Origin: Paenibacillus sp. BIHB 4019
GTDB lineage: Bacteria; Bacillota; Bacilli; Paenibacillales; Paenibacillaceae
Assembly (NCBI RefSeq): GCF_002741035.1
Contig: NZ_CP016808.1
Coordinates: forward strand, 1,488,001-1,552,000
DNA length: 64,000 bases
Reading direction: 5' to 3'
A model generated the notes under the pieces. It searched no databases. It was not told the origin of the DNA and saw nothing but the letters and a program-made list of their open reading frames with translations. The first letter of the stretch is position 1; every line of letters starts with the position of its first letter. A program made the position numbers and the translations under genes. Shown here piece after piece: positions 18,914-27,774 of this stretch.

Positions 18914-19378
18914 TTAACGTTTAATTAATTGGAAATCATCATAATGGAAGCCCGGGGAAACAATACAGGAGAACAGCGATGGCTCGTCGCCAAGCGGCTG
19001 CGACATTTGCCACTCGCCTGCTGGAACTACCGCTTGCGGCTGCTGGCCATTCAGCACATCGCCGCCTACAATAATTTCCTTTCTAAGCGTTGGGTCGTCT
19101 GCAGTGCCGCCCAGGGAAAGGGTAATTGGGCCGCCAGAATGCCAAATCCACAGCTCATCAGATAGTACTTTATGCCAATCCGACATCTCATGCGGATGCA
19201 ATAAAAAATAAATCGAGGACGCTGCGGCACGTGGTCCGGAATAAGCCTCACCAAGCAGCTCCTGCGGAATTTGGAAGGAAGCCTTCCACAATTCTTTATA
19301 CCAACCGCCCTCTACATGCGGTTGTAAGCCCAATGCTTCAACTAACGGCGAAATCGCCTTGTTCGCTTCACTCATCAT
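18914..19378 (-). CDS. DUF985 (Cupin_5) family protein
   Basis: 154 residues matching the DUF985/cupin_5 family: EALGLQPHVEGGWYKELW near the N-terminus, AASSIYFLL, the SDWHKVLSDELWIWHSG core, and the C-terminal VSPGFHYDDFQL. These are single-domain cupins of unknown biochemical role, some proposed to bind sugars or metals; the WHKVLSDELWIWH stretch would supply the ligand histidines. Two adjacent ATGs (19378, 19375) follow GGAAGGAG. The gene stands alone and is divergent from a small membrane protein gene. Confidence 0.85.
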   Translation of the reverse strand: MMSEANKAISPLVEALGLQPHVEGGWYKELWKASFQIPQELLGEAYSGPRAAASSIYFLLHPHEMSDWHKVLSDELWIWHSGGPITLSLGGTADDPTLRKEIIVGGDVLNGQQPQAVVPAGEWQMSQPLGDEPSLFSCIVSPGFHYDDFQLIKR

Positions 19379-19474
19379 TCAATCTCCTTCCAGCTGGAAA
19401 AAATGCTTATTTCATTTAATTCCCCCAGTGTATCCAACACTTGGGACAACGTCAATACCTTTCGCAGCAGCCTT

Positions 19475-19503
19475 GTGACATTCGGCCTACAATCATTTAT
19501 AAT
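19475..19503 (+). promoter_or_regulatory. Sigma-A promoter of the small membrane protein and possibly khtTU
   Basis: GTGACA (19475-19480), a 17-base spacer and a perfect TATAAT (19498-19503). It is one of the best matches to a vegetative promoter in the window. Confidence 0.7.
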
Positions 19504-19529
19504 AGTAATAAGAGACAGGGGGTGAATAG

Positions 19530-19895
19530 ATGAACAACAACGTTTTGCAGCAGCAAGCAAGGCAAAGCCGGTTAGTGAAAGGCCTGATCATACTAGCATT
19601 GCTGTGTACAGCCATACTATTTGCTTATCAGGCGGAGGACTTGCCTGAGCTGAAATCTCCCTCCGACCAACTGACGATTGCAGCAGGCGACCATCATGGT
19701 GTCGCGATCCGATATCAATCCGGTATTTTGAAGCAGCTTTTCCAGATGACGCTTATAGGCGTCACCATTATTTTAGGAATACTCGCATGCCGAAAGCAGC
19801 GGCTGATTCCACTATCCATTCGCCGTGCCTTTATACCGCAGCAAATAAAGGATTTATTTTTGATGCCTGTTAAATTCACCGGAAGCTTTATATAA
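19530..19895 (+). CDS. Small two-helix membrane protein upstream of khtT
   Basis: 121 residues, family not recognised. It has a hydrophobic helix at about 17-33 (LVKGLIILALLCTAILFAY), an extracytoplasmic-looking middle of about 35 residues, and a second helix at about 72-88 (LFQMTLIGVTIILGILA) followed by a basic tail. CAGGGGGTGAATAG precedes the ATG. It ends 73 bases before khtT on the same strand with no terminator between, so co-transcription is likely. In B. subtilis khtT and khtU are preceded by a small gene, khtS; the position is similar but I cannot show homology. Confidence 0.65.
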   Translation: MNNNVLQQQARQSRLVKGLIILALLCTAILFAYQAEDLPELKSPSDQLTIAAGDHHGVAIRYQSGILKQLFQMTLIGVTIILGILACRKQRLIPLSIRRAFIPQQIKDLFLMPVKFTGSFI

Positions 19896-19968
19896 TCTAT
19901 AGCCAGCATTATACGTATCCGTCCTATCACGATACCCACACAAACTCACGATATAGGAGCTGGCGAAT

Positions 19969-20460
19969 ATGAATATTAGAGAATCGGATTTACCAGGCAT
20001 TGGACGTAAGTATCAAATGGAGACGAGAGGCGGCGACAAGCTTGTTGTCGTCATCCATGATGACGGAAGAAGAGAAATGTACCATTTTGAATACGATGAT
20101 CCAGATGACAGCATTTCCATGGTTTCCATGGACGACGAGGAGGCCCGTCAGGTTGCTGCCATTATTGGAGGAATGACCTATACGCCGAAGGCGCTTGAGA
20201 CGATTGAAGTCGCGCTCGACGATTTGACCATTGAGTGGTATAAAGTCGAAGCCGGAGCAAGCTGCGTAGGCAAAACGATCGGTGATTCGGATATCCGCAA
20301 GCGGACGGGGACGACGATTATCGCCGCGATCGATAAGGACGGCAAGCATATTAATCCGGGTCCGGATTATATTTTCAAAGCCGACTCTACACTGATAGTT
20401 GCAGGTGAACGCCCGCATCTTAAGACGCTTAAGCAGTTGCTCGTGAATGGGAGCCGTTAA
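19969..20460 (+). CDS. khtT: KhtT-like regulatory subunit of a K+/H+ antiporter
   Basis: 163 residues. The N-terminal half (about 1-70, [16 protein letters not shown]) is typical of KhtT/YhaT. The C-terminal half (about 75-160) is an RCK_C/TrkA-C domain with [19 protein letters not shown] and the closing [15 protein letters not shown]. In B. subtilis KhtT gates KhtU in response to c-di-AMP and pH (established knowledge). It ends two bases before the ATG of the antiporter gene, so translation is probably coupled. Confidence 0.93.
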   Translation: MNIRESDLPGIGRKYQMETRGGDKLVVVIHDDGRREMYHFEYDDPDDSISMVSMDDEEARQVAAIIGGMTYTPKALETIEVALDDLTIEWYKVEAGASCVGKTIGDSDIRKRTGTTIIAAIDKDGKHINPGPDYIFKADSTLIVAGERPHLKTLKQLLVNGSR

Positions 20461-20462
20461 TT

Positions 20463-21701
20463 ATGGATCATCTGGTGCTGGAGATTGGTCTCGCCGTCAC
20501 TTTGATTGCCCTAGTCGGCTTAATAGCAAATAAAGTAAAATTTTCAGTCATTCCGTTTTATATTTTGATCGGGATGGCTGTGGGGCCGCATGCTCCTAAA
20601 TTCGGCGTTTTCGACTTCCGCTTTATCGAAAGCGCCCCCTTCATTGAATTTCTCGGCCGATTAGGCGTGCTGTTCCTGCTCTTTTATCTCGGTCTGGAAT
20701 TTTCGGTCGGACGCCTGATGAAATCGGGAAAAAACATCGCCGTCGGCGGTACGATTTATATTATTATCAATTTCACGCTTGGACTTGTCTATGGCTTCTC
20801 CTTAGGCTTCCCGCTTGAGGAAACGCTCATTATGGCCGGTATTACAACGATTTCTTCAAGCGCCATCGTTGCAAAGGTGCTCGTAGACCTGAAACGAACC
20901 GCGAATCGGGAAACCGAGATGATACTCGGCATTATTATGTTCGAGGATGTTTTCCTCGCTGTGTATATTTCCATCCTCTCCGGTCTTGTACTGAGCGGCT
21001 CCAGCTCGCTTGGCGGCGTACTCCTCTCCGCAGCCTATGCGCTTGGATTTATGCTCCTTGTACTCGTAGTTGGACGCAAGGCTGTTCCTCTGTTGAACAA
21101 AATATTAAACATCCGCTCGAACGAATTGTTTCTTCTGCTGATCTTCGGGGCTTTATTCCTCGTCGCAGGCTTCTCCGAAACGATTCACGTCGCTGAGGCA
21201 ATCGGCGCCCTTCTAGTTGGGCTAGTGCTAGCTGAAACCGCTCATATGAAGCGGATCGAGCATCTGATTTTACCTTTCCGCGATTTCTTCGGGGCGATTT
21301 TCTTCTTCAGCTTCGGTCTGACGATTGATCCGACGGCGCTTGGAGGCGCAGTATGGCTATCGCTAGGTGCTGTTGCTATTACGCTGTTCGGCAACGTGCT
21401 TGCAGGCATGCTGGCGGGGAAAAGCGCAGGGCTTTCGCCTAAAGCGTCCGCGAATATCGGTCTGACGATCGTCTCGCGCGGCGAGTTTTCGATTATTATG
21501 GCGAATCTCGGCAAAGCCGGAGGATTAATGGAACTGCTTCAGCCATTTGCTGCCTTGTATGTTCTGCTGCTTGCGATTTTGGGGCCATTGCTCACCAAGG
21601 AATCCAAGCTCATCTACAACGGCATGAACAAAGTATTCCGCTTTGACCGCAAGAAGGCTAAAGACAAAGAACCCATCAAAGAGCCGGACGTTTCCAATTA
21701 A
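20463..21701 (+). CDS. khtU: KhtU-like CPA2 potassium/proton antiporter
   Basis: 412 residues, about 12 membrane helices and no C-terminal RCK domain of its own, which fits the use of a separate KhtT subunit. Family motifs visible are LGRLGVLFLLFYLGLEFSVGRL, GITTISSSAIVAKVL, MIFEDVFLAVYISIL and FFGAIFFFSFGL followed by TIVSRGEFSII. The conserved acidic residue of the exchange site in the EDVFL motif is present. Role: K+ (and NH4+) efflux against H+, for pH and osmotic homeostasis at the cytoplasmic membrane. Downstream of khtT and followed by a strong terminator. Confidence 0.93.
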   Translation: MDHLVLEIGLAVTLIALVGLIANKVKFSVIPFYILIGMAVGPHAPKFGVFDFRFIESAPFIEFLGRLGVLFLLFYLGLEFSVGRLMKSGKNIAVGGTIYIIINFTLGLVYGFSLGFPLEETLIMAGITTISSSAIVAKVLVDLKRTANRETEMILGIIMFEDVFLAVYISILSGLVLSGSSSLGGVLLSAAYALGFMLLVLVVGRKAVPLLNKILNIRSNELFLLLIFGALFLVAGFSETIHVAEAIGALLVGLVLAETAHMKRIEHLILPFRDFFGAIFFFSFGLTIDPTALGGAVWLSLGAVAITLFGNVLAGMLAGKSAGLSPKASANIGLTIVSRGEFSIIMANLGKAGGLMELLQPFAALYVLLLAILGPLLTKESKLIYNGMNKVFRFDRKKAKDKEPIKEPDVSN

Positions 21702-21735
21702 ACGACGGGTCTGCCTTTGCAGCCTAAAAATTTAA

Positions 21736-21796
21736 CAAGCCTGCCCCAACCGACGAAGTGTTATTTTCGCGGGTCAAGGCAGGCTTGCTTTTTTTT
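21736..21796 (+). terminator. Intrinsic terminator of khtTU
   Basis: CAAGCCTGCC (21736-21745) pairs with GGCAGGCTTG (21778-21787), followed by nine T after one C. Confidence 0.9.
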
Positions 21797-21822
21797 ATAA
21801 TTGGTTTATTTAGCTTGGCGTC

Positions 21823-22125
21823 CTAGTCGATGCCGTCTTTAAAGTTTTTGTTCCAATTTTTATCGCCTTTGTGAACATAGTCCTCCACTGTCTTGTGCAG
21901 GGTGTTCACAAGCTCTTCCTTGATCTTGGCAATCGTGTCGTAAAAGACAATTTCCTCCGCGCCCGAAATTCTCACTCCGGCTACTGCCTGTGTGGCAGCG
22001 AAGCGGCGATGCTCCGATTCAAAGTTTTCCAACGCCTGCAGGGCATGCTCTACATAATGGGATAATTCCTGATGTTCCTTCGGAAGTTGAGCTTTAAGCT
22101 CTTGAATGCGTGTTTTTAATGGCAT
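21823..22125 (-). CDS. Small helical hypothetical protein
   Basis: About 100 residues from the ATG at 22125, which follows GAGGTGATTCTA; the GTG at 22134 overlaps that ribosome binding site. No family recognised. The sequence is almost entirely amphipathic helix (KTRIQELKAQLPKEHQE, EHALQALENFESEHRRF, YDTIAKIKEELVNTLHK) with no signal peptide or membrane segment, and ends in a charged Lys/Asn/Asp tail. It appears monocistronic. Probably a cytoplasmic coiled-coil or helical-bundle protein; no function can be given. Confidence 0.65.
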   Translation of the reverse strand: MPLKTRIQELKAQLPKEHQELSHYVEHALQALENFESEHRRFAATQAVAGVRISGAEEIVFYDTIAKIKEELVNTLHKTVEDYVHKGDKNWNKNFKDGID

Positions 22126-22228
22126 TAGAATCACCTCAGCGTTAGTATTTACCTCTGTTTATTTACTATAACCGATTTTTATGCTTCGAGCATCCCAAAA
22201 TATGCTAACCCGGCAATGATGCGCCTAT

Positions 22229-22717
22229 TCACGACGGATTGACCTGTACCATTACCTGCTTGCCGCTTACTTGAATGCCGGTCTGCGGCTTGCCTTGCTC
22301 TGCCAAATCGGCGAGCAGGCGCTCCAGCAGCGTCTTGCCAGCAGCCCCCTGCTTGCCTCCTTGAACGCGCACGACGAGCTGCACCGCATGGCCCGACTCC
22401 AGCAGCTTCGCAGCCTGGCGCTGCTTGGTGTCGTAATCATGCTGCTCGATATCAATGCCGAGACGCAGCTCCTTTACCTTCGCTGGCTGGCCTTGTGCCT
22501 TCTCCTGCCGTTTGGCCTGGCTAGCCTCCTGCTTCGCTGTACCGCGCCCCATCAGCTTGCAGGGCGGCGGACTGCTCATAATGGACAGGCATACGAGATC
22601 TGCCTTGTGCTGCTTCGCAAGCGCAAGCGCTTCTGCGCGGGAGACGACACCAAGCGGCTCGCCGTTCAAGCCCGTGAGCTCCACCTCAGAAGCTTTGATT
22701 TTCTCATTCATCAGCAT
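22229..22717 (-). CDS. Divergent translation initiation factor IF-3 paralogue
   Basis: About 162 residues from the ATG at 22717 (AGAAGG eight bases upstream). It has the two-domain IF-3 layout. The N-terminal domain has MNEKIKASEVELTGLNGEPLG followed by VVSRAEALALAKQHKADLV. A lysine/glutamine-rich linker follows at about 65-80. The C-terminal domain has VKELRLGIDIEQHDYDTKQR and ends with QVSGKQVMVQVNP. Departures from canonical IF-3: the usual APxAxPPVCRIMDYGK region is SSPPPCKLMGRG, and the FRGRE motif is VQGGKQ. It lacks the neighbours rpmI and rplT that follow true infC, so it is probably a second copy. Its target may be the ribosome in a special condition, or it may have lost initiation function (inference). 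Confidence 0.85.
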   Translation of the reverse strand: MLMNEKIKASEVELTGLNGEPLGVVSRAEALALAKQHKADLVCLSIMSSPPPCKLMGRGTAKQEASQAKRQEKAQGQPAKVKELRLGIDIEQHDYDTKQRQAAKLLESGHAVQLVVRVQGGKQGAAGKTLLERLLADLAEQGKPQTGIQVSGKQVMVQVNPS

Positions 22718-22775
22718 CGTAACAACCTTCTTTCTGCTGCTCTGTTCTATTCTCATTACCCAGCTAATCCCGCAG

Positions 22776-24224
22776 CTACTCTTGATGCTGCTGAATCAGG
22801 TCCATCTTCATCTGCCACGTTTTCTCGCTTAGATGAATCGGATAAAATTCCGGATTCAGCTTGCGCTTCACTTCCGGAAGGAAGCTGCTTAGCTGCTCCT
22901 GATGGAACTGCCGAACCTGCGAAAGGGACGGCAGCTCATAAACGAGACTGCCCTTGTCGAAAATACATTTGAGCAGCGGGACCGCTTCGTAATTGTTCAC
23001 GTATTTGTATATATACGGGTGCAGCGGATCAAATAGCTTAAGCCTGCTGCCGTCCGGCTTCTCTTCCTCGCCGCATAAAGCAATATAATCAGCCCGCGCC
23101 AGTCCCGTATTCAGGTTGCGGATACGGAACACATCCTTGCGGCCCGGCGTCGTCACCTTCTCGGGATTCGCAGACAGCTTGATGACGGGCACGTAATGCC
23201 CGTCCTTCCAGCGCGCGGTCAGCTTGTACACGCCGCCCAGCGAAGGCTGGTCCGCAGCGGTAATCAGCTGCGTGCCCACGCCCCATATATCAATGCGCGC
23301 CCCTTGCGCCTTGAGGTTAAAGATCAGCGTCTCATCGAGATCATTCGATGCGACGATCTTCACATGCGGCAGCCCCGCAGCATCCAGCTGCTTGCGCGCC
23401 TCCTTGGACAATAGCGCGAGATCGCCGCTGTCGAGGCGAATCGCGCTGAGCTGCTTGCCTTGGCTCTCCAGCCAGCGAGCCGTCTTAATCGCATTCGGCA
23501 CGCCGCTTTCCAGCGTGTCGTACGTATCGACGAGCAGCGTCACTTGATCCGGCAGCGCCTCGGCATATTTCATGAAAGCTTCTTCCTCGGTATCATGTCC
23601 CTGCACCCAAGAGTGGGCATGCGTTCCTTTAGCCGGGATGCCGAACAGCATCCCCGCCCGCATATTGGATGAAGCGTGGAAGCCGGCAATATAAGCGGCA
23701 CGCGCGCCCCATACGGCAGCATCCGCCTCTTGCGCCCGTCTTGTCCCGAACTCCAGCAGCGTATCGCCGTCCGCAACCTGCACAATACGCGACGCTTTCG
23801 TCGCAATCAGCGTCTGGTAATTCATGAAGTTCAGCAGCGCCGTCTCAATAAGCTGCGATTCAAATATGGTGCCCTCCACGCGAATGAGCGGCACACCCGC
23901 AAAGACGACCGTGCCTTCCTCCATCGCATACATGCTGCCCTTGAAGCGGAACGCCCGCAGCCGTTCGAGAAAAGCGGGCTCGTACTGTTCCTCCTGCTCA
24001 GCCAAATACGCAAGCTCCTCTTCTCCGAAGCATAGCTCTTCTATATATTTTACAATGCGTTCAAGTCCCGCAAATACAGCATATCCATTGCCAAAAGGCA
24101 GCTTGCGGAAATACGCCTCGAATACCGCTGGCGTATCTGCCGTTCCATTTTTCCAGTGCGCATACATCATGTTGATTTGATATTTATCCGTATGCAGCGT
24201 TAAATTTGCGCTATTCACAGACAC
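22776..24224 (-). CDS. pncB: Nicotinate phosphoribosyltransferase
   Basis: 482 residues, the length of the Gram-positive pncB2/YueK type. It converts nicotinate and PRPP to nicotinate mononucleotide in NAD salvage. Visible motifs are the N-terminal HTDKYQINMMYAHWKNG, FGTRRAQEADAAVWGARAAYIAGF, the catalytic-histidine region GTHAHSWVQ, SGDLALLSKEARKQLD, IVASNDLDE and WGVGTQL with the phosphate-binding GGVYKL. The likely start is GTG at 24224 after GGAGTGACTT. The IF-3 paralogue starts just 58 bases downstream of its stop, so read-through or an operon is possible. Confidence 0.95.
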   Translation of the reverse strand: MSVNSANLTLHTDKYQINMMYAHWKNGTADTPAVFEAYFRKLPFGNGYAVFAGLERIVKYIEELCFGEEELAYLAEQEEQYEPAFLERLRAFRFKGSMYAMEEGTVVFAGVPLIRVEGTIFESQLIETALLNFMNYQTLIATKASRIVQVADGDTLLEFGTRRAQEADAAVWGARAAYIAGFHASSNMRAGMLFGIPAKGTHAHSWVQGHDTEEEAFMKYAEALPDQVTLLVDTYDTLESGVPNAIKTARWLESQGKQLSAIRLDSGDLALLSKEARKQLDAAGLPHVKIVASNDLDETLIFNLKAQGARIDIWGVGTQLITAADQPSLGGVYKLTARWKDGHYVPVIKLSANPEKVTTPGRKDVFRIRNLNTGLARADYIALCGEEEKPDGSRLKLFDPLHPYIYKYVNNYEAVPLLKCIFDKGSLVYELPSLSQVRQFHQEQLSSFLPEVKRKLNPEFYPIHLSEKTWQMKMDLIQQHQE

Positions 24225-24298
24225 AAGTCACTCCGTTCTAAATGATGTCTGACAGGGGCTGCGAAGAAGGATTGTCCATGCCTGATGAACGGCGGCGC

Positions 24299-24498
24299 TT
24301 TCAAGGTGAAACGGCTGTCGCCGTTCTCTGGCGGCGCAGCACGTCTCAGTCCGAGAAATATAGTGAAAGGATGGCGAAATCATGTCCTTTCCTATATTTC
24401 AAGGTGAAACGGCTGTCGCCGTCCTCTGGCGGCGCAGCGCGTTTCAGTCCGAGAAATATAGTGAAAGGATGGAAGATCCTATCCTTTCCTATATTTCA
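24299..24498. repeat. Two-copy 98-bp hairpin-forming repeat element
   Basis: Two near-identical copies, unit period 98 bases: AAGGTGAAACGGCTGTCGCC at 24303 recurs at 24401, with only a few substitutions (T/C, A/G) up to about 24370 and 24468. Each unit can fold twice. First, GTGAAACG...CGTTTCA with an inner GC-rich stem around CTCT. Second, GAAATATAG-TG-AAAGGA pairs with TCCTTT-C-CTATATTTC at 24355-24400 and again at 24453-24498. The end abuts the stop codon of the VanZ-like gene (24501). The element looks like an intergenic REP/MITE-type family rather than a gene; an ORF that crosses it in the plus direction is a shadow. It could stabilise or terminate the VanZ-like mRNA. Confidence 0.8.
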
Positions 24499-24500
24499 AT

Positions 24501-25025
24501 TTAACGCGACCTTCCTTTTCTATATAACAGCTTTACCATTGCCAGCAGAAGCAGGCACACCGCAATTCCGATACACGCTCCTGTAAAATCAACGACCACA
24601 TCCATACGATTGCCCGTCCGGTTCAGGCTGGTTAATTGGTTTCGCTCATCGAGCGCTGCCAAGGTTACCGCCGCTAACAGCGACAGCATCGCTGGCGCAA
24701 GCAGACGTCCCTTCATGACGACGCGCAGCAGCATAAACCAGATTGCTCCTAGCATAGCATAAACGAACAGATGGGCGCTCTTGCGAAAAATAAATTCGAC
24801 AAAATGATACGGATTCGTTTTGGCCTCAATCGTCTTGCCTAAATACGTGATCGACAAATCAGGCAACAGCCGAATCAGCTGCTCCTTCCCGATCCATGCT
24901 TGCAGCTTTGGCCTAATCGTCTGCTGGTCAAAGGACTGCGAGGAGAGATGAAACACGAACAAAATCCAAGCTGCCAAAATAACAAGCCATATTCCTATTA
25001 TATAACGATTGCTCCTAGTTTCCAC
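24501..25025 (-). CDS. VanZ-family membrane protein
   Basis: 174 residues, GTG start after AGGAG. Four hydrophobic segments: about 8-26, 84-104, 112-128 and 148-168. The VanZ hallmarks are present: FIFRKSAHLFVYAMLG, the DERNQ motif (here LAALDERNQLTSLNRTGNRMDVVVD shown in parts) and a Gly-rich last helix. VanZ proteins are small membrane proteins linked to teicoplanin resistance in enterococci, but most homologues have no glycopeptide role. No van genes are nearby. Its 3' end touches the hairpin repeat. Confidence 0.88.
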   Translation of the reverse strand: METRSNRYIIGIWLVILAAWILFVFHLSSQSFDQQTIRPKLQAWIGKEQLIRLLPDLSITYLGKTIEAKTNPYHFVEFIFRKSAHLFVYAMLGAIWFMLLRVVMKGRLLAPAMLSLLAAVTLAALDERNQLTSLNRTGNRMDVVVDFTGACIGIAVCLLLLAMVKLLYRKGRSR

Positions 25026-25140
25026 CTTGATCAGCTCCTATCCCTTCATTCCGCTCTTTCGAAACAAAACGTTTCATAATTGATCCTAATTGTATCAAAT
25101 TTTCATTCCGACCTACAACTTGCTCACGCATTACCTGTTA

Positions 25141-25178
25141 AAAAATAAACGAAAAGCCCCCGACTTTGGATCGGGGAC
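25141..25178 (-). terminator. Intrinsic terminator of the stalk-domain gene
   Basis: Minus-strand CCCCGA/TCGGGG stem (25176-25158) with a 7-base loop, followed by TTTT, CG, then a further T-rich stretch. Confidence 0.75.
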
Positions 25179-25253
25179 CTTTCATCGACTGGCTATACAT
25201 CGCTCAAAGCGACCTGCCCGCTTTAGAAGGAGCTTCTTATGGCATTCAGGGCA

Positions 25254-26315
<1,062 letters not shown>

Positions 26316-26707
26316 TCCATTCCTCGCCCGGCCCCCTTGCTCCCAAATGGCTTAGCCAGCAGCAAGCAAAATGGAAACCGTGCTTTTCCTAAAATCATCT
26401 CTTAAATAGGAAGCAGCAGCAAGGGACTCGGCTCTTATATTCAAAAACGGGTTTTGTCCGCATTCAGTCTTCATTCAGCCCTCATTCGATCGGTTTCGAC
26501 ATTATTCTCGCCACCTCTTGCATTTGGACCCCATTGTCCTAGCTCCTTTCAGCCCACAGCAAGACTTTGCGAAAAAAGGAAAGTCTCTTGCGGCAAATTT
26601 TGCGCATGGTACAATAACCTTATAATGTAAGAGACTGCGACGAAATAAAGTACCGCTAATTTCCTCGCAGCTCCTAATCCACATGAAAAGATAAGGCGGG
26701 ATGTTGT
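26316..26707. other. 392-base divergent intergenic region with promoter-like elements
   Basis: No ORF with a ribosome binding site. Promoter-like sequence for the gene at 26708 occurs at 26588-26626: TTGCGG, 16-base spacer, TACAAT, with a second TATAAT at 26621-26626. Near 26460-26490 the motif TCATTC recurs three times. Nothing else stands out. Confidence 0.45.
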
Positions 26708-27538
26708 ATGTCATATTTATCGCTGAACAGCTGGAGCCTGCATAGACTGCTTGGCCCGCTTCATTGGACGTCCTGGGATGCCGAAACGCAAACCCACCAA
26801 ACGACTGATCATGAGCAGCCCTTGGAGCTGACACTGCTGGAGCTGCCAGCTGTCGCAGCAGCTAAGGGCTATAAAGCCATCGAAGTATGCCATTTCCATT
26901 TCCCATCTACGGAAGCCGCTTATTTGCAGCAGCTAAGAGATTCTTTTTCGGCTGCATGTCTATCCTTTGACACACTGCTCGTCGATTATGGCGATCTCAC
27001 CTCACCCGAGGCGGCACGCCGGGAAGCTGACTATCAGCTCATGCAGCAATGGATCGAAGTAGCGGCAGCTTGCGGGGCCAAGCAGGTCCGCATTATCGCC
27101 GGCGAAGCAGAGCCAACCGATCACGCAGCCATTCGCCAGTCTGCCGAAGCTTTAATCAAGCTGGTGGACTACGGCGCCGCGCGCGGGGTGAAGATCGTAA
27201 CCGAAAACTTTAAATTGCTGACGAGTGTCGGAGACAGCTGTATGGAGCTGCTGGAACAGGCAGGGGATTCGCTTGATCTCATTACGGATTTCGGAAATTT
27301 CAGCGGACCAGCCAAATATGAGGATATTGGCCGCACAGCTGTGCGCAGCGTATCCATTCATGTGAAAGCGATAAATAATGAGCATGGATATCCCGATCAG
27401 GACGAGCTTCGCCGCTGCCTTGATCAGGTACAAGCTTCCGGTTTTGATGGCGCATACGTGCTCGTCTATGATGGGCCGGGAGATATGTGGGAGGGGCTGG
27501 AGCGGGTGAAAGCTGTTGTTCAGCCTTATATCGCTTAG
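26708..27538 (+). CDS. Sugar phosphate isomerase/epimerase-like TIM barrel protein
   Basis: 276 residues of the AP-endonuclease-2/xylose-isomerase-like TIM barrel family. Visible are SLNSWSLHRLLGPLHW, GYKAIEVCHFHFP, VRIIAGEAE, the metal-ligand glutamate in IVTENFKLL, the aspartate in DLITDFGNFSG and the SIHVKAIN histidine. Family members isomerise or epimerise sugars or keto acids (for example hydroxypyruvate isomerase, which partners DUF1537 kinases). It is divergent from, and 237 bases away from, the end of the PrpR_N regulator, so it may belong to the same catabolic locus (inference). AAGGCGGGATG precedes the ATG. Confidence 0.8.
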   Translation: MSYLSLNSWSLHRLLGPLHWTSWDAETQTHQTTDHEQPLELTLLELPAVAAAKGYKAIEVCHFHFPSTEAAYLQQLRDSFSAACLSFDTLLVDYGDLTSPEAARREADYQLMQQWIEVAAACGAKQVRIIAGEAEPTDHAAIRQSAEALIKLVDYGAARGVKIVTENFKLLTSVGDSCMELLEQAGDSLDLITDFGNFSGPAKYEDIGRTAVRSVSIHVKAINNEHGYPDQDELRRCLDQVQASGFDGAYVLVYDGPGDMWEGLERVKAVVQPYIA

Positions 27539-27657
27539 TTATTCATAAGAAAGACAGCTAGCGAATAGGCTAGCGGCTTCCTACTAAGTGGTGTGACGCA
27601 TTAAAAAATTAAGCAATGACGTATTTGTATTATAAATAGCGTTGCTGCTCGCATAAG

Positions 27658-27706
27658 GAAGAAGCCTTTCTCTACCGTTAACCCTATGGCAGGGAAAGGC
27701 TTCTTC
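27658..27706. terminator. Long hairpin between convergent genes
   Basis: A perfect 13-base stem, GAAGAAGCCTTTC (27658-27670) against 27694-27706, with a 23-base loop. T content after it is modest, but the placement between convergent genes fits bidirectional termination. Confidence 0.65.
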
Positions 27707-27774
27707 TTGCTTGCACGCAACTTACATGATATATCCATATACCCACGCTGAGCCGAAGTCTTCACTTCAGCCGT

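Noticed and set aside
24242..24586. 114-codon plus-strand ORF over the hairpin repeat
   Set aside because: It is produced by the repeat unit itself and runs into the VanZ gene; there is no independent coding evidence.
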